Positions 16,267 to 24,872 are shown, counted from the first letter of the stretch. The stretch: DNA of 46,020 nt from Paraburkholderia oxyphila NBRC 105797 (GCF_000685075.1 NZ_BAYD01000083.1:1-46020), one strand, 5' to 3'. Notes: a model not told the origin generated them from the letters alone. Numbers and translations are program-made.

Positions 16267-17225
16267 GGAATGGCTACCTCGCTGGGCTGATGAGGTGTGA
16301 GGGTGGCGCGGCTACTACGCGACTGCACGCTGTTGCGCCTCGTGTTGGTTTCGGCGTCGGCTGCTTCTGTGGCTGCCCGCATGACGCAATCGGCGCGGGC
16401 GGCTTGCGCGGCAAGCGTGGTCCAGTCGGGCAGGTTCGCGTCCCATTCGATCAACGTGGGCAGCGGCCCGGTCTGGCGGATCGTATGTGCGAACAGATCC
16501 CATACGACATCGGCAACGTGGCAGTCGTGCGTGTCGATCAGCAGCGGGCGGCCCCGACCGTCCGTCTGCGGCGCGTGGCCTGCCAGGTGGATCTGCTGCA
16601 CGGCTGCGAGCGGATACGCGTCGATGTACGCGAGCGGATTCCACTGCTGGTTGATTGAAGCGACGTACACGTTGTTCACGTCCAGCAGCAGACCGCAACC
16701 CGTTCGCTGCACGACGGCGGCAATGAAATCGACCTCCGCGTAACGGCTTTCGTCGAAGGCCAGGTAGGTCGACGGATTCTCGAGCAGCATTTGACGTCCG
16801 AGCGCATGCTGCACCTGGTCGATGTGTTCGACGATGCGCGCGAGGCTTCGGGTGGTGTACGGCATCGGCAGCAGGTCGTCGAGAAAGCCGCCGTGATGAC
16901 TCGACCACGCGAGGTGCTCGGAGAACAGCGCGGGCGCGTAGCGCTCGACGAGTGCCCGCAGGCGCTGCAAATGCGCCGGATCGAGCGGGCGGTCCGCGCC
17001 GATCGAGAGGCCGACACCGTGCAGAGAAAGCGGGTACGCGTCGCGGATCGCGTTCAGGAAGCGGTGAGGCGGCCCGCCCGCGCCCATAAAGTTTTCCGCA
17101 TGAACTTCGAAGAAGCCGACGTCCGGCCTCGTCTCGAGAATCGTGTGGTAGTGGTCCGCCTTGAGGCCCACACCGGCGCGCGGCGGCGCACGGTGATGGG
17201 CGCAACGATGCGATGCGTCGCACAT
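16263..17225 (-). CDS. bufB: DUF692 multinuclear non-heme iron oxygenase, BufB-like
   Basis: A TIM-barrel MNIO enzyme of 320 residues that, in bufferin clusters, oxidises precursor cysteines to thiooxazole-type heterocycles. Metal-ligand blocks occur in family order: FFEVHAENFMG, LHGVGLSIG, SEHLAW, LLENPSTY, LLDVNNVYV, IHLAGH, DTHDCHV and IEWDANLP. The last 40 residues are low-complexity. No clear ribosome site precedes the ATG at 17225; the family domain begins at about residue 18 (GVGLKADHYHTIL). It follows the precursor gene by 82 bases and overlaps the next gene by four. Related MNIO enzymes include MbnB. Confidence 0.92.
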   Translation of the reverse strand: MCDASHRCAHHRAPPRAGVGLKADHYHTILETRPDVGFFEVHAENFMGAGGPPHRFLNAIRDAYPLSLHGVGLSIGADRPLDPAHLQRLRALVERYAPALFSEHLAWSSHHGGFLDDLLPMPYTTRSLARIVEHIDQVQHALGRQMLLENPSTYLAFDESRYAEVDFIAAVVQRTGCGLLLDVNNVYVASINQQWNPLAYIDAYPLAAVQQIHLAGHAPQTDGRGRPLLIDTHDCHVADVVWDLFAHTIRQTGPLPTLIEWDANLPDWTTLAAQAARADCVMRAATEAADAETNTRRNSVQSRSSRATLTPHQPSEVAIP

Positions 17226-17278
17226 GGCCGATGTGATGAAGAAGGGAGCGGAAGGTCGAGGACGCGTGAGACCCAGAC

Positions 17279-17312
17279 CCTGACCGGGACCCGGACCTCG
17301 ATCCGGATCAGG
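17279..17312 (-). promoter_or_regulatory. Stem-loop between precursor gene and DUF692 gene
   Basis: CCTGACCGG at 17279-17287 pairs with CCGGATCAGG at 17303-17312, nine pairs with one bulged A. The distal arm covers the precursor stop codon. GC-rich DNA without a T-run follows. Such a hairpin after a precursor gene may act as partial terminator or mRNA stabiliser, giving more precursor than enzyme. The function is inferred. Confidence 0.4.
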
Positions 17313-17640
17313 CCTTGGGCGAGAGGCTTCCTGGACCCTTCGGCGTGACGATGCTCACGCAGGTGCCCGTCGGTACGAGGCGGAATGCGTTGCCCTGGTA
17401 GTCTTCCGTACTCGTTCCCGCGCAGGTCGTTCCGGCGCCCGCGTAGCAGTCGTTATGGCCTTTCAGCGCGGTGCCGAAGCACGGTTCGACTTTGCCCGAT
17501 TTGACGAGCGCGGTGTGCTCAGCCTGAATCTTCTTCTGCGCTTCGGTGAATTCCTGCGCACTCGCGGGGACGGCTGCGATGGCGGCAAGGGCCGTTGCGA
17601 CTGCGCCGGCAACCAGAGTGGTCATGTTGAAGTCGGCCAT
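17308..17640 (-). CDS. bufA: Bufferin-type DUF2282 precursor peptide
   Basis: A 110-residue secreted precursor. Residues 1-28 are a signal peptide with a hydrophobic alanine-rich core and a PASA cleavage site before QEF. The mature part holds four cysteines in the DUF2282 pattern: EPCFGTALKGHNDC (Cys54, Cys65), TTCAGTS (Cys73) and LVPTGTC (Cys94). In described bufferins such cysteines are modified by the DUF692/DUF2063 pair, and the peptide protects the periplasm from copper or other metals. A GGAG ribosome site precedes the ATG at 17640. It is the first gene of the six-gene operon. The metal specificity cannot be read from the sequence. Confidence 0.88.
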   Translation of the reverse strand: MADFNMTTLVAGAVATALAAIAAVPASAQEFTEAQKKIQAEHTALVKSGKVEPCFGTALKGHNDCYAGAGTTCAGTSTEDYQGNAFRLVPTGTCVSIVTPKGPGSLSPKA

Positions 17641-17661
17641 GCGGTTTCTCCGAGTTGAGTG

Positions 17662-17704
17662 GGAACAGCGATCTACGTGAGCGTGACAGTTGCGAAGCTG
17701 TTCC
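17662..17704. promoter_or_regulatory. Inverted repeat in the bufA leader
   Basis: GGAACAGC at 17662-17669 and its perfect complement GCTGTTCC at 17697-17704, spaced by 27 bases and 22 bases upstream of the bufA ATG. On the bufA strand the distal arm begins GGAAC, which resembles the -35 of many extracytoplasmic sigma factors, but no convincing -10 was found. Confidence 0.35.
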
Positions 17705-17775
17705 GAAGTAAGTGTTGGAGGCGGCTATGAGCGGGTTGCGCCTGTGCTTGCTGGCGATCGATCGTCACCGCACTG

Positions 17776-17984
17776 TCAGGATACAAAGTCGGTCTGCGCA
17801 AAGATTGCATGGTCTTGTGCGATTTGGTCTGCGATTGCGAATGGGGTTGCCATTGCGGCTGCCATAACCACGTCGCGTGTAACGCGGTTTTGAACCTCGT
17901 CCGATGTTTGCATCATCGCGTGCGCAACGCGGTTCCATGGTCAGCAAGGACCTTCAAGACGAAATCGCTTTCGGTAGTCAGCAT
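17776..17984 (-). pseudogene. Small, apparently frameshifted gene of unknown function
   Basis: A 46-residue frame at 17776-17916 starts MMQTSDEVQNRVTRDVVMAA and ends IFAQTDFVS, with plausible protein composition but a low GC third position, about 54%. Just upstream, a second frame from the ATG at 17984 reads MLTTESDFVLKVLADHGTAL and stops at the point where the first begins, so one base change near 17920 would join them into about 68 residues. No ribosome site or family is recognised. It lies between divergent bufA and the hydrolase. It could be a short real gene or a remnant. Confidence 0.3.
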
Positions 17985-18114
17985 ACGATCCGCTATCGAC
18001 CGCCATGCGGCTCAGGCAATGGGCCCCCAGGCAACGGATAGCCGTGACCTCGAATGTCGCAGCGATCGCGCCATGTGCAAACACCGTGCAAAACGACTCA
18101 GAAGGGGTAGTCCT

Positions 18115-18957
18115 GTGAACAAGTCAAGCAGCCTCATCGCCACACTTTTCGCCGCCAGCGTCAGCTTCAACGCTTGCGCAGCGCCCATTTCCGCGGACAC
18201 CGCCGTCACACCCGCCTCAACTGCGGCGGATGGTTCCCGTTATCCTGGCAATGCCAGTCCCACGGTGATCTTTGTCCATGGGGCTTTCGCCGACTCATCC
18301 AGCTGGAACGTGGAGATCAGTGTGCTACGCAGTGCCGGGTATCCCGTGATTGCCTATGCGAACCCGCTCCGTGGCATTGCCAATGACGCGGCTGGCCTGG
18401 ACGCGCTGGTCAAGTCCGTCAACGGCCCCGTGGTGCTGGTGGGTCACTCGTACGCGGGCATGGTGGTCAGCCAAGTCGCCGCCCAGGAGCCGTCGGTGAA
18501 GGCGATCGTATACGTCGCCGCACTGATCCCCGTGGTGGGCGAGAGCACCAATGACCTCGTCACGAAGTTTCCGGGCTCCGAACTTGTCTCTGCGAACCTG
18601 CATTCCGTCGCTGCCCCTGGCGGGCAGACCGACGTGTACATCAACCAGGACAAGTACGGCACCGTCTATGCCGGTGGACTCAGCCAGCCCGACATAAGCG
18701 TTGCTGCGGCTGGCGAACGCCCACTTGCCGCGGCGGCCTTCGCGGAAGCGGCCACGCTAGCGGCGCCTGCGTCTGTTCCCAAGTGGGAAATCGTCGCGAC
18801 TCAGGACCATGCAGTGCCTACCCAGGTGCAGGAATTCATGGCCAATCGGGCCGGCGCCAAGATCGTCAGAACCCGGTCCGGTCATGACGTTCCGGCGGCG
18901 CAGCCCTTCGTGGTGGCCAGGGTGGTCGAGGAGGCTCTTGCCGCGGCCAGCAAATAG
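18115..18957 (+). CDS. Secreted alpha/beta hydrolase
   Basis: A 280-residue alpha/beta-fold hydrolase. I start at the GTG at 18115 behind an AAGGGG site, which places a signal peptide at the N-terminus (hydrophobic SLIATLFAASVSFNACAA, cleavage near residue 23); the longer upstream frame lacks sense. The fold begins at VIFVHGAFADSSSW (51-64). The nucleophile is Ser112 in GHSYAG, and Asp231 (TQDHAVP) and His257 (SGHDVP) complete the triad. It resembles the esterase/haloperoxidase-like periplasmic hydrolases common in Burkholderia. It is alone in its direction and convergent with the exonuclease. Substrate is unknown. Confidence 0.9.
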   Translation: MNKSSSLIATLFAASVSFNACAAPISADTAVTPASTAADGSRYPGNASPTVIFVHGAFADSSSWNVEISVLRSAGYPVIAYANPLRGIANDAAGLDALVKSVNGPVVLVGHSYAGMVVSQVAAQEPSVKAIVYVAALIPVVGESTNDLVTKFPGSELVSANLHSVAAPGGQTDVYINQDKYGTVYAGGLSQPDISVAAAGERPLAAAAFAEAATLAAPASVPKWEIVATQDHAVPTQVQEFMANRAGAKIVRTRSGHDVPAAQPFVVARVVEEALAAASK

Positions 18958-18963
18958 GAGGGG

Positions 18964-18990
18964 GCCGCCGATTCAACGCCCGTCGGCGGC
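18964..18990. terminator. Inverted repeat between convergent hydrolase and exonuclease genes
   Basis: GCCGCCGA at 18964-18971 and TCGGCGGC at 18983-18990, an 8-base perfect stem with an 11-base loop holding the exonuclease stop codon. No T-run on either side, so termination is possible but not certain. Confidence 0.35.
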
Positions 18991-19590
18991 GAATGAACCG
19001 AGAAACGTCGCTACCTTGGACTTACTGGTCTTTTGCAAGCGAGTCATGAGTCCGTGATCAACTCGATCCAGACCGTAAGTTTCAGCGATGTCGTGTTGCA
19101 ATCGGCACCAGAGATGAGAAGCCATCTCGGCGTCAACCATCGCCCTGTGGGCACGCCCGGTTTTTGGCAATCGCAGCATCTGCGCCAACGTCGACAGGCG
19201 GTGACTTTGAGCGTCTGGGTAGATCCGCCTGGCCACCAGCATCGTGCAAGCAAAGGAATGCTCCGCTGCTACACCGAGATGTTCGAGCTCTGCTTGCCAA
19301 AACCGCTTGTCGAAGCCGGCATTGTGCGCAACGACGGGATGATTTCCAACGAACGCTGCAGCTTCCATCATGACTTTCGACGCAGTGGGAGCCGACGCGA
19401 TCATGTCGTTCGTGATGCCAGTGAGTGCGACGACATCGGACGGTATGCGTCTGCCTGCATTCATCAAACTCTGGTAGCGGTCGACGATGTGTCCGTCACG
19501 CCAAAGGATGACGGCAATTTCCGTAGCTCGATCGCCCAGATTGGGCGAAAGCCCGGTAGTTTCGAAGTCCAATACCGCCACTGTTTGCAT
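18973..19590 (-). CDS. DEDDh-type 3'-5' exonuclease
   Basis: DnaQ-like exonuclease of 205 residues. All five catalytic positions are visible: Asp8 and Glu10 (DFETTG), Asp94 (AHNAGFD), His148 and Asp153 (HRAMVDAE), so it should be active as a two-metal DEDDh nuclease. The C-terminal 40 residues are outside the domain. There is only a weak GAAG ribosome site. It lies 75 bases after jetD on the same strand, with no terminator seen between, so it may be read with the Wadjet operon. Similar solitary exonucleases exist as housekeeping genes in Burkholderia, so functional linkage to Wadjet is only inference. Confidence 0.88.
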   Translation of the reverse strand: MQTVAVLDFETTGLSPNLGDRATEIAVILWRDGHIVDRYQSLMNAGRRIPSDVVALTGITNDMIASAPTASKVMMEAAAFVGNHPVVAHNAGFDKRFWQAELEHLGVAAEHSFACTMLVARRIYPDAQSHRLSTLAQMLRLPKTGRAHRAMVDAEMASHLWCRLQHDIAETYGLDRVDHGLMTRLQKTSKSKVATFLGSFAADGR

Positions 19591-19665
19591 ATTTCTTCGC
19601 TTATAGCGTTGTCTTGAGTTGAGGTTGGGCTAGTGGGTTGGCCCGCGGAGGCCCAGGCAGCAGTA

Positions 19666-20850
19666 CTACGTGGCATCGAACTCCCGGAGGGCCGCCGTGA
19701 CCCACCCAAATCCCACTCGCTCCTGTTCGAGCCGCAGCCCGCGGCGGATCCGGTTGTCGCGCAGGTCGTCGAACAGCGCCTGTTCGTCGGCCTTGAGTCG
19801 TGGCAGGTCGCGTGTGACCTGATCGTCTTCCTCTCCCCAGAATGCTTCGTGCGCCCGCAGCGTCGCACGGTCCATCAGGAACGATTCGACATGGGCAAAG
19901 CGGCTGCGCAATTGATCCAGGATTGCGAAGCCGTGCGTGTCGATGTCCCCCCAGTAATGAAGCGCACACCCGGTGAGCCATCGTGCCGGTTCGAGTGCCT
20001 CCCAGCCGTAGCCCGCGCCAAACAATACAATCGATTGAGCGACATTCGGGAAGGCCAAAAAATTGGTCTCGTTTTCGGTGATGAAGACGCGCTTGCAGGG
20101 CAGCGCAACGCGCGCGAAGCTTCCGGCGTCCAGCGCGATGTCGGCAAGCGGGGCGCCCGTCACCACGCCAAGCCGCTCGTCGAGCACGCGAAACCGGATG
20201 CGCAAAGGTTTGTCGAGGAAGCCGTACCGGGTGGCGAATTGGCCGATGCCGGTTCGATCCCGGTCGATTGCATCCGGCGACAGCACCAGGTCGAGCCATT
20301 GCGCGAGCACGCCGCGTCGTGTTTCGACGAACTTGGTGTCGACGCCGGCGACGTCCATTTGCCGCAGATAGATACCGGGGCGAGGGTGCGCGCCAAGCCA
20401 GTCGACGACGGCGAGGAGCCTTTCCCAGTCGTCTGCGAGCTCGAGCGCTTGCATCGGGTACTTCGCGAGCCACGCGACGAGCATCGGGTGCCGGGTGCGC
20501 GTGATCGCGATCAGCCGTGCGAACCGCGCCGCGTCGCGACACTTGCCGACGAGCGCGAGCGCGGCGTCGAGGCTGTCCACCCAGGCCGCCTGCGGCACGC
20601 GCTGCGCGCCCAGGATCCGATGATTGAGCTCGCGCCATTCGACGCGTACGTGCCGCATCGCCGCGAGTTCCGCTATCCATGCGCGCACGGCCTCGAATTG
20701 CGAGGCGAGCTCGGCGGAACTCGGCCCCGTTAGCGAAAGGCGCAGGGGAAACAGGCCGTCGCCAGGATCGACGAGGCTGCGTAGCCATTCGCCGCGGGCC
20801 CAGCGGCGCTCGAGCCGGGCTCGCAGTTCGGCCGGAGTCGTCCAGCTCAT
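19666..20850 (-). CDS. jetD: Wadjet type I nuclease subunit JetD
   Basis: TOPRIM-like nuclease that cuts plasmid DNA after loop extrusion by JetABC. The ATG at 20850 overlaps the jetC stop (ATGA), giving 394 residues. The N-terminal half is the DUF3322 region and the C-terminal half the DUF2220/TOPRIM domain. ITENETNF holds the catalytic Glu259, and YWGDIDTHGFAIL the DxD pair Asp302/Asp304; GLRLEQERV near the end matches the final conserved block. All expected catalytic acids are present, so the nuclease looks intact. It is the last core gene of jetA-jetB-jetC-jetD. Confidence 0.93.
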   Translation of the reverse strand: MSWTTPAELRARLERRWARGEWLRSLVDPGDGLFPLRLSLTGPSSAELASQFEAVRAWIAELAAMRHVRVEWRELNHRILGAQRVPQAAWVDSLDAALALVGKCRDAARFARLIAITRTRHPMLVAWLAKYPMQALELADDWERLLAVVDWLGAHPRPGIYLRQMDVAGVDTKFVETRRGVLAQWLDLVLSPDAIDRDRTGIGQFATRYGFLDKPLRIRFRVLDERLGVVTGAPLADIALDAGSFARVALPCKRVFITENETNFLAFPNVAQSIVLFGAGYGWEALEPARWLTGCALHYWGDIDTHGFAILDQLRSRFAHVESFLMDRATLRAHEAFWGEEDDQVTRDLPRLKADEQALFDDLRDNRIRRGLRLEQERVGFGWVTAALREFDAT

Positions 20851-23800
20851 CGATCCGCCTGCGCTTTGCCCGCGCGGTATTCGTCGATCGACAGGTTGCG
20901 CAGCTTCGATTCGCGTCCGCCGTCGTTGTGGACGAAGCCAACGCTCGATACGAATGGCTCGATGATGTGGATTTTCTGCAATGGTGTGACGATCAGCAGT
21001 TGCAGGTTGAGCTTCTGGAACAGCTTCAGGCCGTACTGCGCCGATTCGTCGGAGCCGCGGCCGAACGCTTCGTCGATGACGACGAAGCGGAACGAGCGCG
21101 AACGCACCGCACCCCATTCGAGGCCGAACTGGTAGGCGAGGCTGGCCGCCAGGATCGTATAGGCGAGCTTTTCCTTCTGGCCGCCCGATTTGCCGCCGGA
21201 GTCCGAGTAGTGTTCGTATTCGCTGTCGTCCTCGCGCCAGCGCTCGCTTGCCGCAAACAGGAACCAGTTGCGCACGTCGGTGACCTTCGCGCTCCAGCGG
21301 CGGTCCTGCTCCGTCAGACCTTCACGGCCGCGGAAGCGGTCGATGATGCGCTTGACCTGCAGGAACTTCGCCTCCGAGTACTGTGCGTCATCCGAGCCCG
21401 TCAACTCGCCTTCGGTGCAGGCGCGCAGGTCGCTCTGGAAGTCGCGAATCTCGGCATCGGGGCTCGGCTGCGTCTCGAGCACGATATAGCGGCCCGCGCT
21501 GTAGTCGATCTGCGCCAGCGATTCGTTGATGCGCGTAATTCTTTCCTTGATCGTCTCCCGCTCGCGCGCGAGTTGCGCATGGAAGTTGGCGATCTCGTTG
21601 ATGGTGTTGACGTTCAGCAATTCCTTGAAGCGTGCTTCGAAGCGTGGCAGGTCGTCGGCCTCGATGCGCGCGAGTATCTCGCGGTATTCGAACGCTGCTT
21701 CGAGGCTCGCGTCGAAATCGGCTGTCTCGAGCTTGTAGGCGTCCTTGAAGGTGGACATGGCCTTGACGATTTTCTCGGCGAGCCGGCCGAGTGCCTTGGT
21801 CTCGTTGTCGATGCGCGTCGTCAGCACTTCGCGTACGTCACGCTCGCGGTTATCGCACGATTCGACAGAAAGCTGGTGCTCGCCCAGGATTTCCGCGCGC
21901 AGTGCATCGAGGCGGGCGGCAAGTGCGGCTTCCACCTCGGTTGCCAGCACGCGCGCGTCGTCGCGCAACGCCTCGGCCGACTCGCGCCTGGCGTCGATGC
22001 CGCCGAGTTCGGCGTCGGTTTCCGAGATCGCGGCTTCGCTTTCCTTCAATGCGACCTGCGCAGCTTCGAGCTGTGCCATCAGCTCGGCCAGCATGTCGCT
22101 GGCCGCTTCGAGCCGGGCTTTTTCGTCCTTGAGCCGCGCGACGGCGGCGGCGCAACTCTCCCAGTCGAGGTCGCGAAAATCGACGAACTCGCCGGCGCGC
22201 GCGAGCGCTTCGAGCCGCCCGCGCAGCTGCGATTGCTCGCGCTGCGCTTCGGCGAGCTTCTCCCCGATTTCACCCAGATGCGCTTCGAGCGCGCGACGTT
22301 GCGCTTCGAGCGCCGCGATCTTGGCCGTATTGCTCCAGCCGAGCACGTAACGACTGCGATCGTCGAGCGCGTGGCGGTCGTCCTTCTCGTGGCGCTCACC
22401 CGGTGCTTTGGCCTGGCCGGCGCGCGTGAGCGCGCGCGTCTCGCGGCGGAATTGCTCCGGCGTTGCACAGCATGCGTAATCGAAGCGGCGTGCGATCTCG
22501 CGTTCGAGCCATGCATAAACCGGCGAATCGGGTTTGATGGCGAGTTTGCGCACGAGCGAATCGCGGTGCAGTTCGGCTTCGTCGGCTGCGCCGGACGCGC
22601 GTGGGGGGCGTACACGGTAGTAGACGAGCCGCCGTCCCAGGTGGGTGCGGTCGACCCAGGCGGCCACCTCGGCGTAATGTTCGTCGGGCACGAGCAGCGC
22701 GAGGCCGAAGCCGCGCAATACGCGTTCGGCTGCGCCCTCCCAGTCACGCGCGTCCTCGCGGACCTGGATCAGCTCGCCCGCGAACGGTAGCGCGTCTTCG
22801 TCGTGGCCGAGCGCAGCACACAGGCTCGCGCGCAGCATTACCTGCTCTTTCGGGATGTTATTGCGCCTGGCCTTGAGGCTCGCGATCTCCTCTTCGAGCG
22901 CGTTGTGCCGGATTCTGCCTTCGCGAAGCGCCACACTCTGTTCGGTGATCGCGTTCTGCGTTTCGGCCTCCCGCTCGACGAGCGTGGCGCGCAGCTCGGC
23001 AATGCGCTGGCGCTGCGAGGCGAAAGCCGCCTCGTCGGCGGCCGCCACCTCACCGAGCTTCGCGACGATATCCGCGTAACGTTTTGCGCGCTCGCGGCGG
23101 CGATCACGCTCGCGTTCGAACTCGCGGATCTCGGTCTCGAGCTGTTCGATGCGCTCGCCGCCGTGAGCCGCGACGGCGCGTCGAAGGTCGTCTACCTGTT
23201 GCCGCGCTTTGTCGCGTGCTTCTTCATGCCGTGCCTTGCGCGCCGTCCCGCGCGTGCGCTCTTCGTCGAGCAGTTGAAGGCGCCGCTCCAGCAGGCCGAG
23301 CTTGAGTCCCGCGAACCACGGCTTCAATGCGTCGCGGCATACGCGCCAGCCTTCGAGCACATGCGTGGCTTCGCCGTGACGGTCGCAGTCGGCAACGAGC
23401 GGCGCGAGCAGTTCGACCTGGCGCTTGGCTTTGAGCACGGCCTCGTGCGCGCGGCTCAAGTCTTCGAAGTGCGTGATGAGCGCGCCAATGCGCGCGGCCA
23501 CGTCGAACGGTTCGAGCATGTGGCTGCGCACGAAATCGGTCAGGTTGCCGACCGATTTCATCGACACCGTCTGGTGAAAGAGCTCGAGGGCCTGCTCGTT
23601 TTCGATGCCGAAGCGCCGCCGGAACCAGGCGCTGTACTTCGGAAACGTATCCTCGATTTCGGCGCCGAGTCCACGCAGCTTCTTGCGCAGTTGTGTGATG
23701 TCGCTGCCGAAGTGCGAGAAGTCGGCCGCGATCGACAGATCACGTTCGGCGCAAACGAAATAGCGCGCGGGCTGGCTCTGCATGTCCTTCATCCAGAACA

Positions 23801-24218
23801 CCTGCGCGAGCGTGACGGTCGCATCGTACCCGGTGTTGCGAAATACGCCCAGGATCACCGAGTAGTTGTTCTGGTCGCGCACGCTCACGGGCTTCGCCGT
23901 GCCAGTCACTTCGTTGCGCTCGGACTTGTAGTAGCCGAGCACATAGGAGCGCAGCGTGCGCTCCTTGCTGTCGGCGCCAGCCGCCTTGTTGTACGCAATG
24001 CGCTGCGCGGGCACGATGAGCGTCGTGATCGCGTCGACGAGCGTCGATTTGCCCGAGCCAATGTCGCCCGTGAGCAACGCGTTGCGGCCGTCCACGCGCA
24101 GCGTCCAGACGCGCTCGTCGAAGGTGCCCCAGTTGAAGACCTCGAGCCGTTCCAGGCGAAAGCCCGTGAGCGTGTCGTCGGCGGCAAAATCGAGGCCGAG
24201 TGTGCGCGGCTCATTCAT
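20847..24218 (-). CDS. jetC: Wadjet type I SMC-like ATPase JetC (MksB-like)
   Basis: Condensin-type motor that extrudes plasmid loops. I start at the ATG at 24218 (1123 residues), overlapping jetB by eight bases; a frame starting at 24320 would read through jetB with low-complexity sequence. Walker A is GDIGSGKST (51-59). A long charged coiled-coil region, broken by a hinge-like globular part around the middle, fills most of the protein. The ABC signature SGGQKEK is at 1011-1017 and Walker B FRFVVIDE at 1043-1050. Both ATPase half-sites are intact. It works with JetA (kleisin) and JetB (KITE), encoded upstream. Confidence 0.94.
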   Translation of the reverse strand: MNEPRTLGLDFAADDTLTGFRLERLEVFNWGTFDERVWTLRVDGRNALLTGDIGSGKSTLVDAITTLIVPAQRIAYNKAAGADSKERTLRSYVLGYYKSERNEVTGTAKPVSVRDQNNYSVILGVFRNTGYDATVTLAQVFWMKDMQSQPARYFVCAERDLSIAADFSHFGSDITQLRKKLRGLGAEIEDTFPKYSAWFRRRFGIENEQALELFHQTVSMKSVGNLTDFVRSHMLEPFDVAARIGALITHFEDLSRAHEAVLKAKRQVELLAPLVADCDRHGEATHVLEGWRVCRDALKPWFAGLKLGLLERRLQLLDEERTRGTARKARHEEARDKARQQVDDLRRAVAAHGGERIEQLETEIREFERERDRRRERAKRYADIVAKLGEVAAADEAAFASQRQRIAELRATLVEREAETQNAITEQSVALREGRIRHNALEEEIASLKARRNNIPKEQVMLRASLCAALGHDEDALPFAGELIQVREDARDWEGAAERVLRGFGLALLVPDEHYAEVAAWVDRTHLGRRLVYYRVRPPRASGAADEAELHRDSLVRKLAIKPDSPVYAWLEREIARRFDYACCATPEQFRRETRALTRAGQAKAPGERHEKDDRHALDDRSRYVLGWSNTAKIAALEAQRRALEAHLGEIGEKLAEAQREQSQLRGRLEALARAGEFVDFRDLDWESCAAAVARLKDEKARLEAASDMLAELMAQLEAAQVALKESEAAISETDAELGGIDARRESAEALRDDARVLATEVEAALAARLDALRAEILGEHQLSVESCDNRERDVREVLTTRIDNETKALGRLAEKIVKAMSTFKDAYKLETADFDASLEAAFEYREILARIEADDLPRFEARFKELLNVNTINEIANFHAQLARERETIKERITRINESLAQIDYSAGRYIVLETQPSPDAEIRDFQSDLRACTEGELTGSDDAQYSEAKFLQVKRIIDRFRGREGLTEQDRRWSAKVTDVRNWFLFAASERWREDDSEYEHYSDSGGKSGGQKEKLAYTILAASLAYQFGLEWGAVRSRSFRFVVIDEAFGRGSDESAQYGLKLFQKLNLQLLIVTPLQKIHIIEPFVSSVGFVHNDGGRESKLRNLSIDEYRAGKAQADR

Positions 24219-24870
24219 CGCTTGCCTCCGACTTTGCCGCGGGCGTTGCCGTGGCGTCGATATGGGTGCGGTAGGCGGCGAGCCGCGCGTCGAAGTCGAG
24301 CAGCCATTGGGCGTCGACAAACGCCTTCAGGATGCGCCGCACTTCGAACGCGGACGGCCCGCCCGTCGTCTTCATGCGGCGCAGGAAGCCGAGTTCGACG
24401 ATTTTGTTGATCTGCGTGTCGATCTGGTCGACGAGCTTTGCCTCGTTGCTGCTATCTGGCAGAAATACGCGAATGAGTTCGACGATTTCATCGCGCGTGA
24501 GAACGAGCCGCGTGTCGCCGCCGCCGGCATCGGATTCGGCGAGCTTCTTTCGCAGGAGGGCGAGCAGCAGGCTGACGGGGAACGAGAGCGGGCGCCGTGC
24601 GACGAGGCGCGGCAGCCTGGGCGCATCGTTGTCCGTATCGCTTTTGCCGGGCTCGGGGCGGCTTTTGACGAACGCATAGCCTTCCGCCTCGTCGAGTACG
24701 AGCTCGAGGCCGAGGATGGTGACGTAGTCGCGCACGCGCGCCTGCAAGTCGAGCAGGGCCGCCCAGGTTCGCTCGTCGTCTTCGCGATAGATCACGCCTT
24801 TGAGCAGCGTGATCGACAGGATGGACAAGCCCGCATCGCCGAGCGTGGCTTCTTGCCGTTCTTCCTTCAT
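24211..24870 (-). CDS. jetB: Wadjet type I KITE subunit JetB (MksE-like, DUF4194)
   Basis: Winged-helix KITE-type subunit that binds the JetA kleisin. The ATG at 24870 lies two bases after the jetA stop and gives 219 residues, the DUF4194 length; a longer frame from 24948 would overlap jetA by 76 bases and was rejected. SILSITLLKGVIYRED at the start and VARRPLSFPVSLLLALLRKK in the middle match the family, followed by LDQIDTQ-like and FLRRM blocks in the second winged helix. The Asp/Glu-rich tail overlaps the jetC start. No enzymatic residues are expected. Confidence 0.92.
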   Translation of the reverse strand: MKEERQEATLGDAGLSILSITLLKGVIYREDDERTWAALLDLQARVRDYVTILGLELVLDEAEGYAFVKSRPEPGKSDTDNDAPRLPRLVARRPLSFPVSLLLALLRKKLAESDAGGGDTRLVLTRDEIVELIRVFLPDSSNEAKLVDQIDTQINKIVELGFLRRMKTTGGPSAFEVRRILKAFVDAQWLLDFDARLAAYRTHIDATATPAAKSEASDE

Positions 24871-24872
24871 TG

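Noticed and set aside
24219..24320. Longer JetC start at 24320
   Set aside because: It would read through the end of jetB with low-complexity sequence; the ATG at 24218 begins the conserved N-terminus.
20679..24410. Long open frames on the plus strand opposite jetC and jetB
   Set aside because: They are antisense to genes with intact ATPase and KITE motifs; the translated sequence is Arg/Ala/Gly-rich with no domain, as expected in GC-rich DNA.
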